Positions 10,431 to 23,545 of a stretch of DNA of 64,000 nucleotides are shown here, piece by piece; the stretch's first letter is position 1, and the number at the start of each line of letters is the position of its first letter. The notes beneath the pieces were generated by a model. That model did not search any database and was not told the origin of the DNA. It saw only the letters and a list, made by a program, of their open reading frames with translations. A program made the translations under genes and the position numbers. Source of the stretch: Malurus cyaneus samueli (lineage: Eukaryota; Chordata; Aves; Passeriformes; Maluridae); NCBI GenBank assembly GCA_009741485.1, contig CM019214.1:24140329-24204328 (forward strand). The letters are read 5' to 3'.

Positions 10431-13400
10431 TAGTCTTTGTATGTAAGATATCTTCAGGAAGGGGAAGTCTTTTTGCATGTAAATACAGAGTTTCGGAGGA
10501 GAGATGGATGACAAAAAGCTCCTCCTTTAGTATATCTAATAGACAAAATTCTGAGAAGCTAGTGTGTAAGCATCAGTAAATGAACTTTCCTAAACAGTCA
10601 CTTCTGAAAAATTGAGTGTATGGTGGTATTTTGATAGCAAAAGATTTCTAACATGAATACACCTGCAAATCTGATCTGTGAGAGCAGTCTCACCTATATA
10701 ACTATATATCAATGTAAACAACATGGATATCTGAATTTTCTGTGCAAATTTATTTGAAGGAAGTGATGACAACTATGAAGTCTGGGAAAACCCATTCCAA
10801 AGTTATGGTGATGATGGCAGACAGGTGCCATAAATGATGTGCAGGAGAAACAAAATTCTGTTGACAAAGAAGCAATTCATCCAGGAGTTCTCTAGATGTG
10901 CATTAGAAGTCAGGCTGTGTTTGGGGTTATCCACACCAGTCCTTAACAAACCAGGAAAGGAAGAAGAAGAAAGGAAAAGAACACAAAGAGGCTTGAGAAA
11001 ACAAGAGACTCCTTCAGAAAGTCTGACAGAGATAATGAATTTATAACATGAGCTTCCCTCAGGTTTGCCTCCTGTATCCAGCAAAAATGCAGCTTTGAAT
11101 CCAAATGCCCTGAGTCCCAAAGAACAGCTCATCATCCAGCTTTGGGTACACTGCATTCTAGAGATGCAGGAACAGGCCATTAAGAATAATGATGATACAG
11201 ATGGGCAGAGTATGAGAATATTATTTCTCTCCACTGGCCCTGCAAATTTGTTCTGTGGGGTTTTTTCGTTGAATTGGTTCCCTCGAAGTCCCTCATAACA
11301 AAATAACAGTAATCTGGTTTTTTTTCCCTGGTGTCATCCTCATGTAATCATTTAACTTCTTTGAGAGGAAAAAGGAGATGATTGAAAATATCAGTTTGAG
11401 CTTGGAAGTGGTTTGAGCATGTGGTATAAAATTTCACAACAACTTGTTGGACTTTTAATTGAAAATTATTCCTTTTCCCTTCCTTCCCAAGGACAGTAAA
11501 AGCAGATGAGTGGGTTTGAGTCACAAAGCAAATTGTACACAGCTGGATTCAGTACAACAGACCAAACTTCCTCCAGGGGTGACTAAATGGGCCAAATGGG
11601 AAAGTAACTTTTATATTTGTTCTCTGCTGAGTTACTTCAACACTTTACTGCCTGCTGTTATGGTATACAACATATTACCATGAGAGTCCCTGAGTCACAG
11701 ATGCTCAATAAATATTTTGCAATCTTCAACCCAAGACTGCAGTCTTCAAAGAACGCAGCTCTGAGCAAAGAGCTGTAGAAATACAGCTCAACTTCTCCAC
11801 AATAAATCCTGATCTAACAAAACGCTCTGGTAAAAGATACACTGGCAATCGATTTCTGTACGTGCCTCTGTCCCCCCTTTTCAAAGCATGTGTTAACAGG
11901 CTAAACGAGTTGCTACCTTTCAATCTTTCCAAAAGGATGAATGGCAAACAAGGCTGGCATGCCATAGGACTGTCAAAATTGCCCTCCTCTTCTGAAAGCT
12001 GGCAGGGCATAGAGTGCTCCTCTATTCTCAGTGCTTATGCACCCTCTAGGCTGCACTGGACATGGAAAGTATCAATTCTTGAATCTTATGTGATTTCACT
12101 TATCCTGGTGTTGGTCGTCAGCTGTTTGGAGTAAACATGAACTCTCCAGATTTCCAGGGAAAGCCACCCCTTTTCTGTGCTCAAGATCTGCCAGAAACAC
12201 CAACCAGTTCTCACACCATGGCTATGGCCACGTGAGATTACTCAAGGTCTTTGTCTGTTGAAAAAACACAAGATGACACACACCCAGAATGGCAATTTTA
12301 ACCTGTTTAAATTTAAACCTTTATCCTCAGGTTGGATATTAGAAAAGTTAAACAAATTGTGGACAGAAGTATTTTGTGGCCCTCCTTACAATTTGTTAGT
12401 GGGCTTTGCCATGCTGGCAGGACCTCGAGGGTTGAATATCCAGATACCCTGGGCTGCTGTGGTGCTCTGGGCCAGGGGTTTGGAACAAAGAAGGGAGCAA
12501 TTATACATGGCAGAGCAAAACCTGCATTTTAGTGCACTACCAATGCCAGCACAGCCTGAGATCTTCAGCTCTGTTTTCCAGAAAGGGACAATAGCTGCAC
12601 AATAGGTAACTTTGCAGAACTCAGGGTTCAGAACAGGAATACAAGGAGGCAGGGACCATCCAGAAATTTCTTAAACTTGGCAACAGTTTTTTAACTGCTT
12701 TTGAGTACAGAAATCTGAAAAAACAGCTGAAAAGGAGACACTGCAAGAGCTGTGAGAATTAGAGAGGAATTGGAATCAGAATGAAGGGTCACCATGAGAT
12801 GACACAATCTGCCTTCCTTAAGGAAACAAAATAATCTGGCTTCAGAAGGTCAGCCTTCCAGAAAATTACCTGATTCAAATCTGGAAGGAAAAAGGGAGTT
12901 TCAGGGAACCAGAATGTCCTCAAATAAATAAATCACACTTATGAGTTTTGTGGTGCAGCTGCATAACCAGCCACTATGCAGAGTGAATAAGGAAAATAAA
13001 AGATAATAATTTCTTGGGGGAGACACAGATGTACCAGATCTCTCTAGTGAGGAGTTGCTCCATAAATTACAGTTCTAGAGCATCATTTCAAGAGCCATTT
13101 ACACAGTAACTATGTAGACCAAAATGCCTCCAGACCCTTCCCAGAGGCCAGGTGTCAGCAGATACCTCCCTGTGTGGATTGGAGTATTGGATAAGTCAGA
13201 GTGGGCTGAGATGCCATACTGTGTCCGGAGCCAAGGAGCTGCCATCACACACAGGTTACCATGAGCTAGTTTTTGCTAAGTGCTTGCCTCTAGGGATATT
13301 CAGTGTGAATATCCTGTAAGCTGGCATCTAACTAACTGTCAGCTCAGAGCAAATCCATATCAAGGTGGGAAAAAAAAAGAAAAAAAAAAAAACTCTGGAA

Positions 13401-14054
13401 GCATAGGCACTGCACCAGTTCAGCCCCCATGCTACTCTGTGCCCTTTGTCGTCATTTCTTCTCAGCACATTCCTTCCCTCCTCTTTCATCTCTTTTCAGG
13501 ATGTCTGTGATCAATTTTAAATTTATACCTTTCATGGTCCTTCTCTTCCTGCCAAATGTCTGACAAAGCAGAAGTGCTAGCATTTTGTACTGCAGTCATG
13601 ATTTAGCAGCTCTCCCATAAACTGCAGACCTAAAAGTCTGGTTTATTAATTTTAATCCATTTAATAAGGAATAGATAAATAGCAGCAGTTTCTTCTGGCC
13701 ATTACAATGCTTCCTCCTTAGCAAGTTTTAGATATTGGTATAGATAGAGAAACACATTTTTTTTTAAAGATTTGAAAGAGTAAAATCTGCCATGACCTGC
13801 AGGCATCAAACTGTGGGTCCAATGCTATCTTTGCAGTAGTCACTGGGAGTTTGTCATTGTCTTTAGCACCCCCCTTTAAGGTTTTAAAGTATTCCACAAA
13901 TTGCAGTGGATAATAACTTGGACATAGAATTGATTTATTCTGCATTGCCTGTACTTTCTTCTTTCCCAGTGTGACATTGTGATCAATATCACATTGTAAT
14001 CATAGGGTAGAATTCAACTTCTTAATCACACAGATAAGAAATTTTGGCTTCTCT
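10431..14054. other. Non-coding sequence with small A-rich tracts
   Basis: Holds overlapping chance open frames up to 143 codons. A short GGTTGGATATTAGAAAA word at 12332 is like the CR1 3' UTR but is not backed by neighbouring CR1 sequence. There is a broken A-rich tract at 13371-13391 and a 9-bp-arm palindrome at 13294-13314. No gene is supported. Confidence 0.5.
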
Positions 14055-14069
14055 NNNNNNNNNNNNNNN
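14055..14069. other. Assembly gap (15 N)
   Basis: Fifteen consecutive unresolved bases. The flanking sequence shows no obvious simple repeat that would explain the gap. Confidence 0.99.
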
Positions 14070-14365
14070 AATACTAAGCATAACTAGAAAGGAAAACCCG
14101 CCTTCCAAACAAGGCAGAAGTTGTAAGCAATTTACAATGAGCAGTTTAATTGTCTCCAATCCTCTGTATTTTTCATCTAAGTATTTTCTTTTATAGTGTT
14201 CTTGCAGTAAATCTCAAGATAAAAGCATTGCTGTTTTCTGAATTGCAGAAAATTAGCCGCAGAGCCCAGAATAAAGAAACTGCAGTTCAAGAATAAAAGT
14301 TAACTGTAATTGAAGTAGGTATCACAGATTTCTGAAAAAAAGATAATTGAGAACATAGGTCATGA

Positions 14366-14597
14366 AAAGAAACATGAGGTTGGATATTAGAAAAAAGTTT
14401 TTTACAGAAGGAGTGATAAAGCATTGGAATGGACTGCCCAGGGAGGTGGTGGAGTCACCACCCCTGGATGTGTGTAAAAAGAGATTGGATGTGGCACTTG
14501 GTGCCATGGTTTAGTTGAGGTGCCAGGGCATGGGTTGGACTCAAAGATCTTGGAGGTCTCTTCCCACCCTAATGATTCTATGATTCTATTCTATGAA
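14366..14597 (+). mobile_element. CR1 LINE 3' UTR with terminal octamer repeats
   Basis: A classic CR1 tail. It starts near the GGTTGGATATTAGAAAA word at 14380 and passes through the GACTGCCCAGGGAGGTGGT word near 14430 and a block ending TTGGACTCAAAGATCTTGGA. It ends in ATTCTATGATTCTATTCTATG. The body upstream is absent, the 5' truncation expected of target-primed reverse transcription. No direct-repeat target site was identified. Confidence 0.92.
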
Positions 14598-17500
14598 CAG
14601 GTGATGGGGAAAGGTGTTTATTAAGTGGAATCAGCCAGAAGAAAAGATACTCATGCCAGGGATGGGTAATGGTGTGGATTAGAGTCAGCCTTGAGGATAC
14701 AAGATGTCTAAAGAGGGATTGATGATATATGTGTATATCATTGTGATATGTGATATATCATGTAATACAGGATGCCATAACAGATTTCAAAGATGCAGTT
14801 GCTGGGAATTGAGAAGGAATTCCCAAAATCATGGGGCATAGGATCCCAGGGATGTGAGTGAGGGACTGTCAGAATGATGCCAAGGAGCCATTCAGACTGG
14901 CTAAACAAAGTGAAATTCCCATAGCTGAGATAGTTAATGGAGAAACAGAGACAAGAACAAAACCCACTAACAGACAAGAATGAAAGAATTGGGCTGTGAG
15001 GGAAAAAGCAGCAACAAGAAGAGCAGGCATATTGTTGGAACAAACAAATAGTTAATTACACTAAAACAGGGGAGGAAAAGGCAAATCCTTAAATATATTG
15101 CTTTTTCTGTCTGGTTTCTTCAGACATTGCTTGTTTCTTAAGGAAAGACCTTCCAGCACCTGTTCTGATTAAAGGCTGTGGACTTCTTGTAACAAGAAGA
15201 AGTCTATCAGTATTAATCATTACTTCTCCACACAGGCAAATAATGCTTTGTAAATGTCAAACACTGTATTAAACAGCCATGTTAAAAACTCTAGGCAAAG
15301 AAATATTCACACAGGAGAGATTGTGCAGATGCAGACTGAAGCATGTATAAACTTCGCAACAACCCACACAAAAGCCCAAAAGCATTTCTACCAATTATTT
15401 GAGTAATAATTTCCAAGGATATTGGCCAATATCCTTCCTTCATTTTCTTTTGGGGATGTCTGATAAAACACTCTGGCTTTGAACTGCCTTAGGAGCTGAG
15501 ATTTTTCCGTTCCATTGTTTCCAGTAATTTCCCTTTTGTCCAATCTTCCATCTTTCCTATGAAGACCATGATGACAATTCTGCTTTTTCTCAATAGAAGA
15601 AAAACCTGCCACATCATGTCAGGGTGAGGATTGGTCTTCAACAAGTCCATATGCCTTCTTCTGAAAACTATCAAAGCCTATATGATCTTAATGAACTTCA
15701 GCCACTTGTACACACAATGGACTGCCACACACTTGAGCACGGTTTTGTGTTTATCTCTGTCCTGGAGTCAGCGCTCAGGGGTCTCCCCCCAGTGCCTGGC
15801 CAGGGCACAGAGCTGTGACATTCCTCCCCTGAAAGCCTTCCCTGGCTGGGAAGGCACGGTTCAGCACGATTCTTTCCACAGAAAAGGAAACTGTATTTGC
15901 CATTTGCATTTCTTTCTGATCACAGATGAACTTCATGGGTTCCCTCTGTTTTATTCCCAGGTTTTTCACTCACTCTGGTAATAGAGCAGAGATAGCACTG
16001 GTACCCAGGCAATGAGAGATTAATGCATCCTCTCCTAATGCTGTGTGTCTCTGTGAAAACCTTTTAGACAGCAACTGAAGTGGATTTAGATGGTGTACAA
16101 TACAGGTTTTTTTTCAATGTGTTGTATGCTTGATGAACAGCAAAGGATCAGGTGACATTTTATTAAAAATTCCATCAGGTGATGGATATACTTTGATTGC
16201 ACAAAACAAAGCTCCAACAAGAAAAAAAAACCCGAAAAAACCAGCTGCTAAAGGCTTCCTTGAGGAGTGTGAATTAGAGTGATAACAATTTTCTTTTGTA
16301 GTTTAAGCAGCAAAAATTGTGATGCAGGTGCCAAAAACAATCTAACCCTTGCTCACGCAGAGAGCGAGCGCAGTTAACCACCAGCTGCCCATTTATCTTT
16401 GAAAAGATACCTCTGAGCCCACTGAAGAGCAGCAATGCTGAATGATTTTTTTACTTTGTGTGTTTAGACTATGAATTGTGCTCAATATCAACTCACTGAA
16501 AATGATTGCCTGACTTCAGAGAATGATTCAGCTCCAAATGGCAGGCTCCTGATGGGTCTCTGCAGAAATCAAAGCTACCCAGTTCATGATTAATCACAAG
16601 CCTTTTCTTTCTTATTTCCCCCTCCTTTTTTTTTTTTTTTGTTTGTTTTGCTTTGTTTGAAATAATGAAAAGGTCAGTAGATTTTTGTTTCTTGTCTTTC
16701 CCTACTCTGCCTTCATCATGACCCCAGGGTATCTATTTTTGGTCATATCTCCCTCTTCATCTCACCAAATGTAACTTAGCAAGACTATCATGGATATGCA
16801 AAGAGGTAAACTCATCTCAGAAATCACAGGGCACCTTTCTCTTTTAAGTTAGTTTCCCTTTCTAGAGGACTGGGAACTGACACTGGTTGAGAGTTTAATC
16901 TTAGGAAAGGAAGGCTTTTACATTATAGATAAGTGCACTGAAGTTGTCATCCTGGCCTCCCTCTATGGCCAATGAAGAGAAAGAGTTATCTCTGTGCTGT
17001 GATTCACCTCTGTCCAAAGAATGAATCCAGTCTGTAAGTGCCTGTTCCTTTCCGCTAACCAGTGAGGGTTTGGGATTACTCACTCAATCGTCATTCCAGT
17101 TTTATCGGGTGTTAATTCCAGCAGCAAGATGGATCTCAGCCCAAATATTAACTCAGATTGTTCAGACAGACAGAATAGTCCTGACACATGGACAAGTTAT
17201 TCCATTCCTTTCTCCACACCAGTCTTGCCCAGGCACAAGGCACAAGATGTGGACTCTGGCCTTTTTCAAGGCAATGAGTGGAAGTGTCTGGACACATCTG
17301 GTGATGTTTGCTGGGTCCAGACTCTCGCCTTTGCTGACCATATGGCCAGTATTGGCAGGGCTGAGAATGCCTCAGCACAGTCCCACACAATATGTACAGA
17401 AATCCTTCCCTGAGCCCCCTCTACAGCGTGCCATTAACAAACCTGTGCAATCACAGTGCCCTCAGCACTTTTGCCAAGCCCTGTCAGTTAAAACAGCTCT

Positions 17501-20500
17501 GTTATTCAGCATGCACCATACTGACATGTGGAGAATAGCACTTGAAACAAAACCCTGTTTCTCTAACCAAAAGACAGAGTGGTTATTAATTTTGCTCTCG
17601 TGCTGCTTTAATTCCTCAACAGAGAGATTAATTTAAAGTTGGAACAACACATAGGTGAATTGAGATAAAAACAGGAAGGATTGTTACACATGTGATGTTG
17701 TCTTTTGAAGTACTTGGTGCTTGATTAGCTGAGGGTTCTTCTAAACAGCAGCCTGAATAGCAGCTGAATTACTTTGGGAAGCCCTGACTGTGGTTCTAAG
17801 TGGTGCACGCACCAGGAAACTCTGTGTGACATTGAAGGGTGCGGTTTGGAGCATCTGTCATTTTCTCTTCCTTCCCCCATAAAAATCTGTCAGGCAGTTT
17901 CATCTGCAGTGCAAAGGGCAGGTAAATCAGCACACTCAGCTGGTGTTGGCTGGGGGAGAAGGTGCCCATCATTATGATAAGAAGTTATGCCAACTGGCAC
18001 TCATCCATCATGCTAACATCTCATACATAAGGAGAGACTGTTCATCAGCAGCATGGAATGTAAAACAGGACAGTCTTTTTGTGATTGAAGGAGTTCCAGA
18101 AAGTAATAATAATAGGGTTTTTTTTTAAGTGAACCCTGTTACAGTTATATTTTCATAATCTAAGTGCAGAAGTAAGAGATCAGGCAGCCTGATGTTGGGC
18201 ATGAACTTGTAGCAAACACAGGAGGGGCTGTTTGCATTTGTATATGTTCTGTGTAGGTGATAAAAAAATGGTCATCATTGATAATGTGTATTTTTCTATC
18301 AAAGTAATTTTGGACCAGTGCCAAAGCTTCCTCAGTAAGTCAGTTAGTTCAGAAAATTCCTCCTGGACACAACTGGTTCCTCTGCTTAAGTATGGTCTTC
18401 AGAGTCACATAAGCGACAGAATGATCATGAGAATTGCTAAATACTTCTAGAAAGAGAGATATCAAAGAACGAAATAACATTTCAAGAGATGCACTGTATT
18501 AAAAGAGCTGGGGGGTGAGACTTCCTGATTATCTGCCCCCAGACAGATCCATTAATCCTCTACTTCAATAACTATTGAGCACACTCTAAATTTACAGTAG
18601 AACAAATTACTTTTGGGAGGAATATTGACTTCAAGGGAGAGAGAAGTAGAGTAAAAAAAGAAAATAAATCTTGTGTAATACTAGGGGGGTTGTATTCTGC
18701 ACTCATTAATAAATAAAGAGAAGCTCTGGGGTTTTTAAAAGAAACTGGTGAGATGAGGTTTAGGATAAACAACTATCCTGCAAAGAGAAGTTCCTCCATT
18801 ACATGTGGCAATCAAAAGTTGTCAGCACGGTGCCTGTCAAATAAAAATTGTATTTCTCATGTAGAATAGCAGGGTGTTCTAAAACTTGCAGAAGCTGTAG
18901 GTTTTCCACCCATGAACTTCTAATAAGTTTCTTCTCACCAACTGCAGTCTGTGTAAACTGCATTTCTTTCCCTGCATCTGGGTACTCACTAGTGTTTGCC
19001 TGCCAGCTGCTTATGACTGAAGCCAGGCAGCAAGATACGAAATATAGTAGAGCTCTCTTTTATACCTGTTGTAAACACTGAGTCTTTTCCTCATTTCCCT
19101 TCCTCAGCTCATGGTTTATCTCTGTTTCTCTTCCTTTAGCGATGAACTACTGCAGTGTAATGGAGCAGGAGGGATGCCAGGGGGATTTTCAGGAGAGCTG
19201 TGCTACCCAGACAGGGGACACAGCCTCCAGTGCATCACGCCCTAACTATGGATCTGTTCTGATCAACAGGTGGGAAAGCTGCCTTGTGACAGATGTCATG
19301 CACAGCCCTGGATAAAAGGTTTCAAGGTTGGTGCATTTTTCTTGTGAGGCATCAAGAAGGGAGGGGAAACTTGCCTGCAGACGCAGCAAACGCTCACTGC
19401 CAGCACACAAATGAGAATCATGGCTCTGCACCTGCTGCACGTGGGTCCAGGTGGCTTTCCAGAAAAGACCCAAAACCTCAGACAGCACTGGAATTAATTG
19501 TGATTTTGTGAAAAAATATTTTCCTCTAATTTCATGTTTGTAAATGAGAATAACTGTGCTATCTCATCTGAAGCTTATGAATGCTGTGGCAGCATCAAAC
19601 TACACAGGACACACTTGGCAATGTCAAATGACATATTTATATCTGTGTAGTATAAATTACACAGATAAAATTGCAAAATTATGTATTACAAAAATATGAC
19701 AAAATATAATTTTGTAGTTGACAACTCATGTTCAGATCATTCAGGGATGAAGGAATTTCTTTTGTTTCTCAGTTAATTTGATTAGAGGTATTAGCCCGAC
19801 ACTGTAGTGGCACCTCAGTCAGGGGATGGGATTCAGGAGTGTCTGTGAGAGCATCTCCTTCCTCCCCCCTGCAACACATCATGCAGGAGACCTGTCCTTG
19901 CTACATGTGGCCAGTGAAAAGCTCAATATCGCCTCTTCTGCCAAAAGCAGGAAACCTGTCATTTCTTCTATGTTTTAGAAGACATTTTTTTAAGACTTCC
20001 TTGAATTTCTAATATTACAACTATCTATTATATTATAGCCATTACAACTATTATAACCATCTGTTCATTTGACACAAGGATAATTTATAGCAATAGACAT
20101 AAGCTGATTCTGCAGTCATCAGGGGAGAAGAGGGAAGAAGAAAGGAGAAGCAATTAACAGAGCATTTGGGAATATGAAGTAAACAGAAATCTATTGTCTT
20201 CCCTTCCTCCCCTGCTACACCCACACACTAACACATGGTTCCCTAATTTGCTGTTTTGCATGAGACAAGGTTTCAGATAAGCTGTAAGACCAATTACTTT
20301 CTATTTAGAATGGGAAACAACTAACTGAGAAATTGGATTTTAGGGTAACAATATGTGCGAGCCTGGTCATTTGTTCCAGAACCAACTTCAAAATACTGTG
20401 GGTGAGATAATGCGTAACCTGAAGAATAAAAGAGCACATTGCAATTTCTGCTACTTTTTGACCTTGTGTTCTTCACGGAACTAGAAGTTCTTTCTAGTTT

Positions 20501-20822
20501 TCTCTTACCAAGCCACCTCAGTTGTTCATCCTCTTCTCTGAGATGTCCTGATACTTTTGCCCATAAGAATTAATCTCTGTCCCAAAAAGTTTATAATCCT
20601 ATGAGGCCAAACTGAGAAAAATAGATTGCCGAGGCAAACATGAGCAAAGGACATCAGTTTTCAAGTTCAACAGAGCTTGGCAAGAAAAACTGATTTGATA
20701 GCTGTAGAAGGTTTATCTGTTCTCTCTGCGTTTCCACTTAGCTGCACTTGCTTCCATCTCAGAAGCAGAGCCGAGGTGTAGAGATCCAGCACCAGTTGGT
20801 AGTAATTTTTCTGGTAAGATGA
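14598..20822. other. Non-coding unique sequence
   Basis: Contains an AT-rich imperfect inverted repeat (arms 14722-14730 and 14753-14761) and a 15-T run at 16626-16640. The longest open frame of the window, 188 codons at 17070-17636 on +, is also here. That frame has no recognisable domain, overlaps other open frames on both strands and has no supporting splice context. I treat the block as non-coding. Confidence 0.5.
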
Positions 20823-20882
20823 GAGAACTGAAATGCCATGTTTAATAAATGTGAGAACCGAGATCCCATGCTTGGTAAATAA
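20823..20882. repeat. Diverged 30-bp tandem duplication
   Basis: Two adjacent 30-bp copies, 20823-20852 and 20853-20882, share the frame GAGAAC-G-GAT/ATG-CCATG-TT-AATAA with about seven differences by eye. The divergence means the duplication is not recent. Confidence 0.7.
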
Positions 20883-23059
20883 ACAATTTGGAATACTGCT
20901 TATCTCAAGTCAAATCAAATCAATGACAATTGAAATTAAGTATTTACTTTATCATTTCTATCATGTACAGTGTTAACAAGAGCTTTTTCTTTATAAAAAT
21001 GGCATCATGTTAAGTCAGAGTTTTCAGAAGATCTGAGCAGAACTAATGAATTTTGCTTAATGAACATTGAATAGGACAAAAAGAATAGGACAGGCTCAAA
21101 ACCTCTCACAATCTTTAGCCAACTTAGTTGTGTCACTACAGCCGTAACACACATGCAAGAGGTCACACCCATTTAGGCACCTCAGCAGTTAAAAGCCCAT
21201 GGGTTTAGGATGCATTCAGTTGTTTCTTTTGGCCATGGTGTCCTGCCATGCATGTGTCCTCTCTGCTCTCCCCCAAATTCCTCCCTCTGGCCGAGGCATC
21301 CTGACATGGGAGCAGCACGGGAGCTGTTCACAATACTTCTGCAGACATTGTTTTCCTTCATGGACATGAACTTTTATGAACTCTAGGAACTCTTATCTCA
21401 AATTGTTTAAATACTTTGCCTCAGACACTTTCTCTGGGCAGCCATCTCCATTTGGCTACCCTGGCACTGAAAATGTTTCCTTACTTACAGACAAAATGCA
21501 TTACTATATAATTTGGGATATTTTACTTATTTATCCTAAAGACTACTTTTGTTGCTCTGATATTGGCAAAAGTTTTAGAGGCAGCAATCTTTAGCTCAGT
21601 TTTTGTAGGGCTACACTGAACGGGAGCAAAGGTCTTTCATTTTCTTTCTGTAAACGTGCAACCATGATCCTTCATGCTTCCTCTTTGTACCTTTGTCTCA
21701 GTTTGAGTCTGTAATTTTTAATATCAGAGAATGAGCTCCACAGAAGGTTTCATTTTGTAGCCCACATTCCTACACACTATTTGACACGATCCCATTTAAC
21801 ATAACATGGAGGTTTAGGCATTCTGTTTGCTAACATACAATACCTTTGTCCTCCCTTGTTTATTCCCAGCTGAGCAATCCTTACATGAAACATTTATCAC
21901 TTACCCAGAAACATTCCCTCAGAGCTAAAATGAAATAAAATTCTGCCAAGGCACTTGATCTCTATCAAATTTTCTTCTTAGCTTGAAGAGAAATGTTAAA
22001 AAATCAAATGTGCCAAAAATTTTCCCTCTTCCATTCTTCCCTCACCCCTGACAAAATTTGAAAGGTTCTCATTTTTTGTCTCTGAGTCTATGCAGTGGAG
22101 ACAAATTTGAATCTGAAACTAAAATCAAGACCAGAGGAAGGCAATTAAATGAAGAAAAATAAAACATGCATCTGATAGGCAGTATAATTTCAGATAACTA
22201 CTGTATTATTTATTCAATAGGATTCTGGCAGTGGGGGAAAAAATATTAATAAGAGAAATAGTAGGCAGAAAAGTAAGATTACAAAATTATGTCAGGATCT
22301 GTCTTTTAAAGTATTATGGTGTGAAAGTATAATTGTATCCAAGAAGAACAAAAAGACTAATAAACCAAGACCTAACTAAAAGGCATTCTGCAGCTTTGGG
22401 ATGGAGGATAAGTGGTGTGAATCCACAGTGGAGAACAGATTGGGCAGTCAGATGAGTCACGGAGCTGTGCCTCGGATGGCTTCAACACAGATCCTTCTGC
22501 AGTTGCTGCCATCTGGATATCAACCTTCCTCTGAAATCCAGGGAGAGATTTCGACAGTTTTCTCCTGCTCTGCCAAAAGAAGGGGCTTCAGCAAATTAAA
22601 CATCAGATTTCTCCTGAGGGACTGAGTGCTAACAAATCCTTACAGATCGGAAAACCTTTCTGAGCTGAAGAAGCTGGGAGCAGTTGAACCTCATCACACT
22701 TTGCACCTTGAAGTCAGTCCTATGCTGAAGACTGTCTGTGTTTGAAGTGGAACTGTAATGCCTGATGCCTCAGCTGCATGATCAGCCATGATTTCATGAT
22801 AGCCAAGTCACTGTAGCCAGCAGAAGTTTTCCACATGTCCATTGTTAGCCTATCCCAAATGTGAAATGATCCTTAAACCTTTGAATTTCAACGTGTTTCA
22901 CCTGGAGTTATCTGCAGTTTTGCTGTTCTGAGATCTTTTCATTGGGTATGAAACTTCAGCAAATGATGAAGTCTCCTTCATGCTGGGCTTTTGGGAAGGC
23001 TCTGGCTGTGCAGGTCATGATCTTCCTACTATCACCATGAGAGACACGTAACTCTTCTC
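20883..23059. other. Non-coding unique sequence
   Basis: AT-rich, with no open frame above about 75 codons and no repeat or RNA gene recognised. Confidence 0.5.
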
Positions 23060-23540
23060 TCTGTTATCCCATCCATGCCGATCTCATGAAGTTCAACAAT
23101 GTCAAATGCACAGTTCTTCACCTGGGTCAGGGCAAGCACCAGTTTCAGAAGAGATTGGAGGATGAGTCCTTGAAGGAGAACTTGGGAATATTGGTGATGA
23201 AAAATGATCTGCAGAAAGCCAACTGTGTCCTGGGCTGCATCAAAAGCAGCACAACCAGCAGGTCATAGGAGGGGATTCTCCCTCTCTTCACTGGTGAGAC
23301 CCCACCTGGAGGAGGAGAATCCAGCTCTGGATCCCTGGTGCAGGGCAGGCATGGATTTGTCAGAGCAGGTGCAGGGGAGGGCATGAGAGGGCTGGAGCCC
23401 CTCTCCTATGAGGACAGACAGAGAGAGCTTGGGCTGCTCAGATGGGTGCAAAGATTCCAGGGAGACCTTAGAGCAGCCTTACAGTACTTTCAGATCCTGT
23501 CTAACCCGAACCATTCTGGGACTTGATGATTCTGTAGGTT
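23060..23540 (+). mobile_element. CR1 LINE: broken ORF2 C-terminus joined to 3' end
   Basis: Translation gives CR1 ORF2 C-terminal blocks in the right order but in different frames. They are MKFNNVKCTVLHLG (23086 on), KANCVLGCIKSS near 23215, SLVRPHLE near 23296 and GLEPLSYEDRQRELGLL near 23390. In functional CR1 these run as one frame, so at least two frameshifts and several deletions have occurred. After a block for 'RGDLxxxxxYFQ' the sequence jumps to a degenerate CR1 end (CTAACCCGAACCATTCTG, then TGATTCTG) near 23500-23535, so most of the normal 3' UTR is missing. It is a dead, internally deleted copy. Confidence 0.9.
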
Positions 23541-23545
23541 CATGA

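Noticed and set aside
12332..12356. CR1-like word GGTTGGATATTAGAAAA
   Set aside because: Only about 20 bases match, and no neighbouring CR1 sequence follows, so I do not call an element.
17070..17636. Longest open frame, 188 codons on +
   Set aside because: No recognisable domain or signal, it overlaps other open frames on both strands, and it lacks a paired splice context. One frame of this length is expected by chance in 64 kb over six frames.
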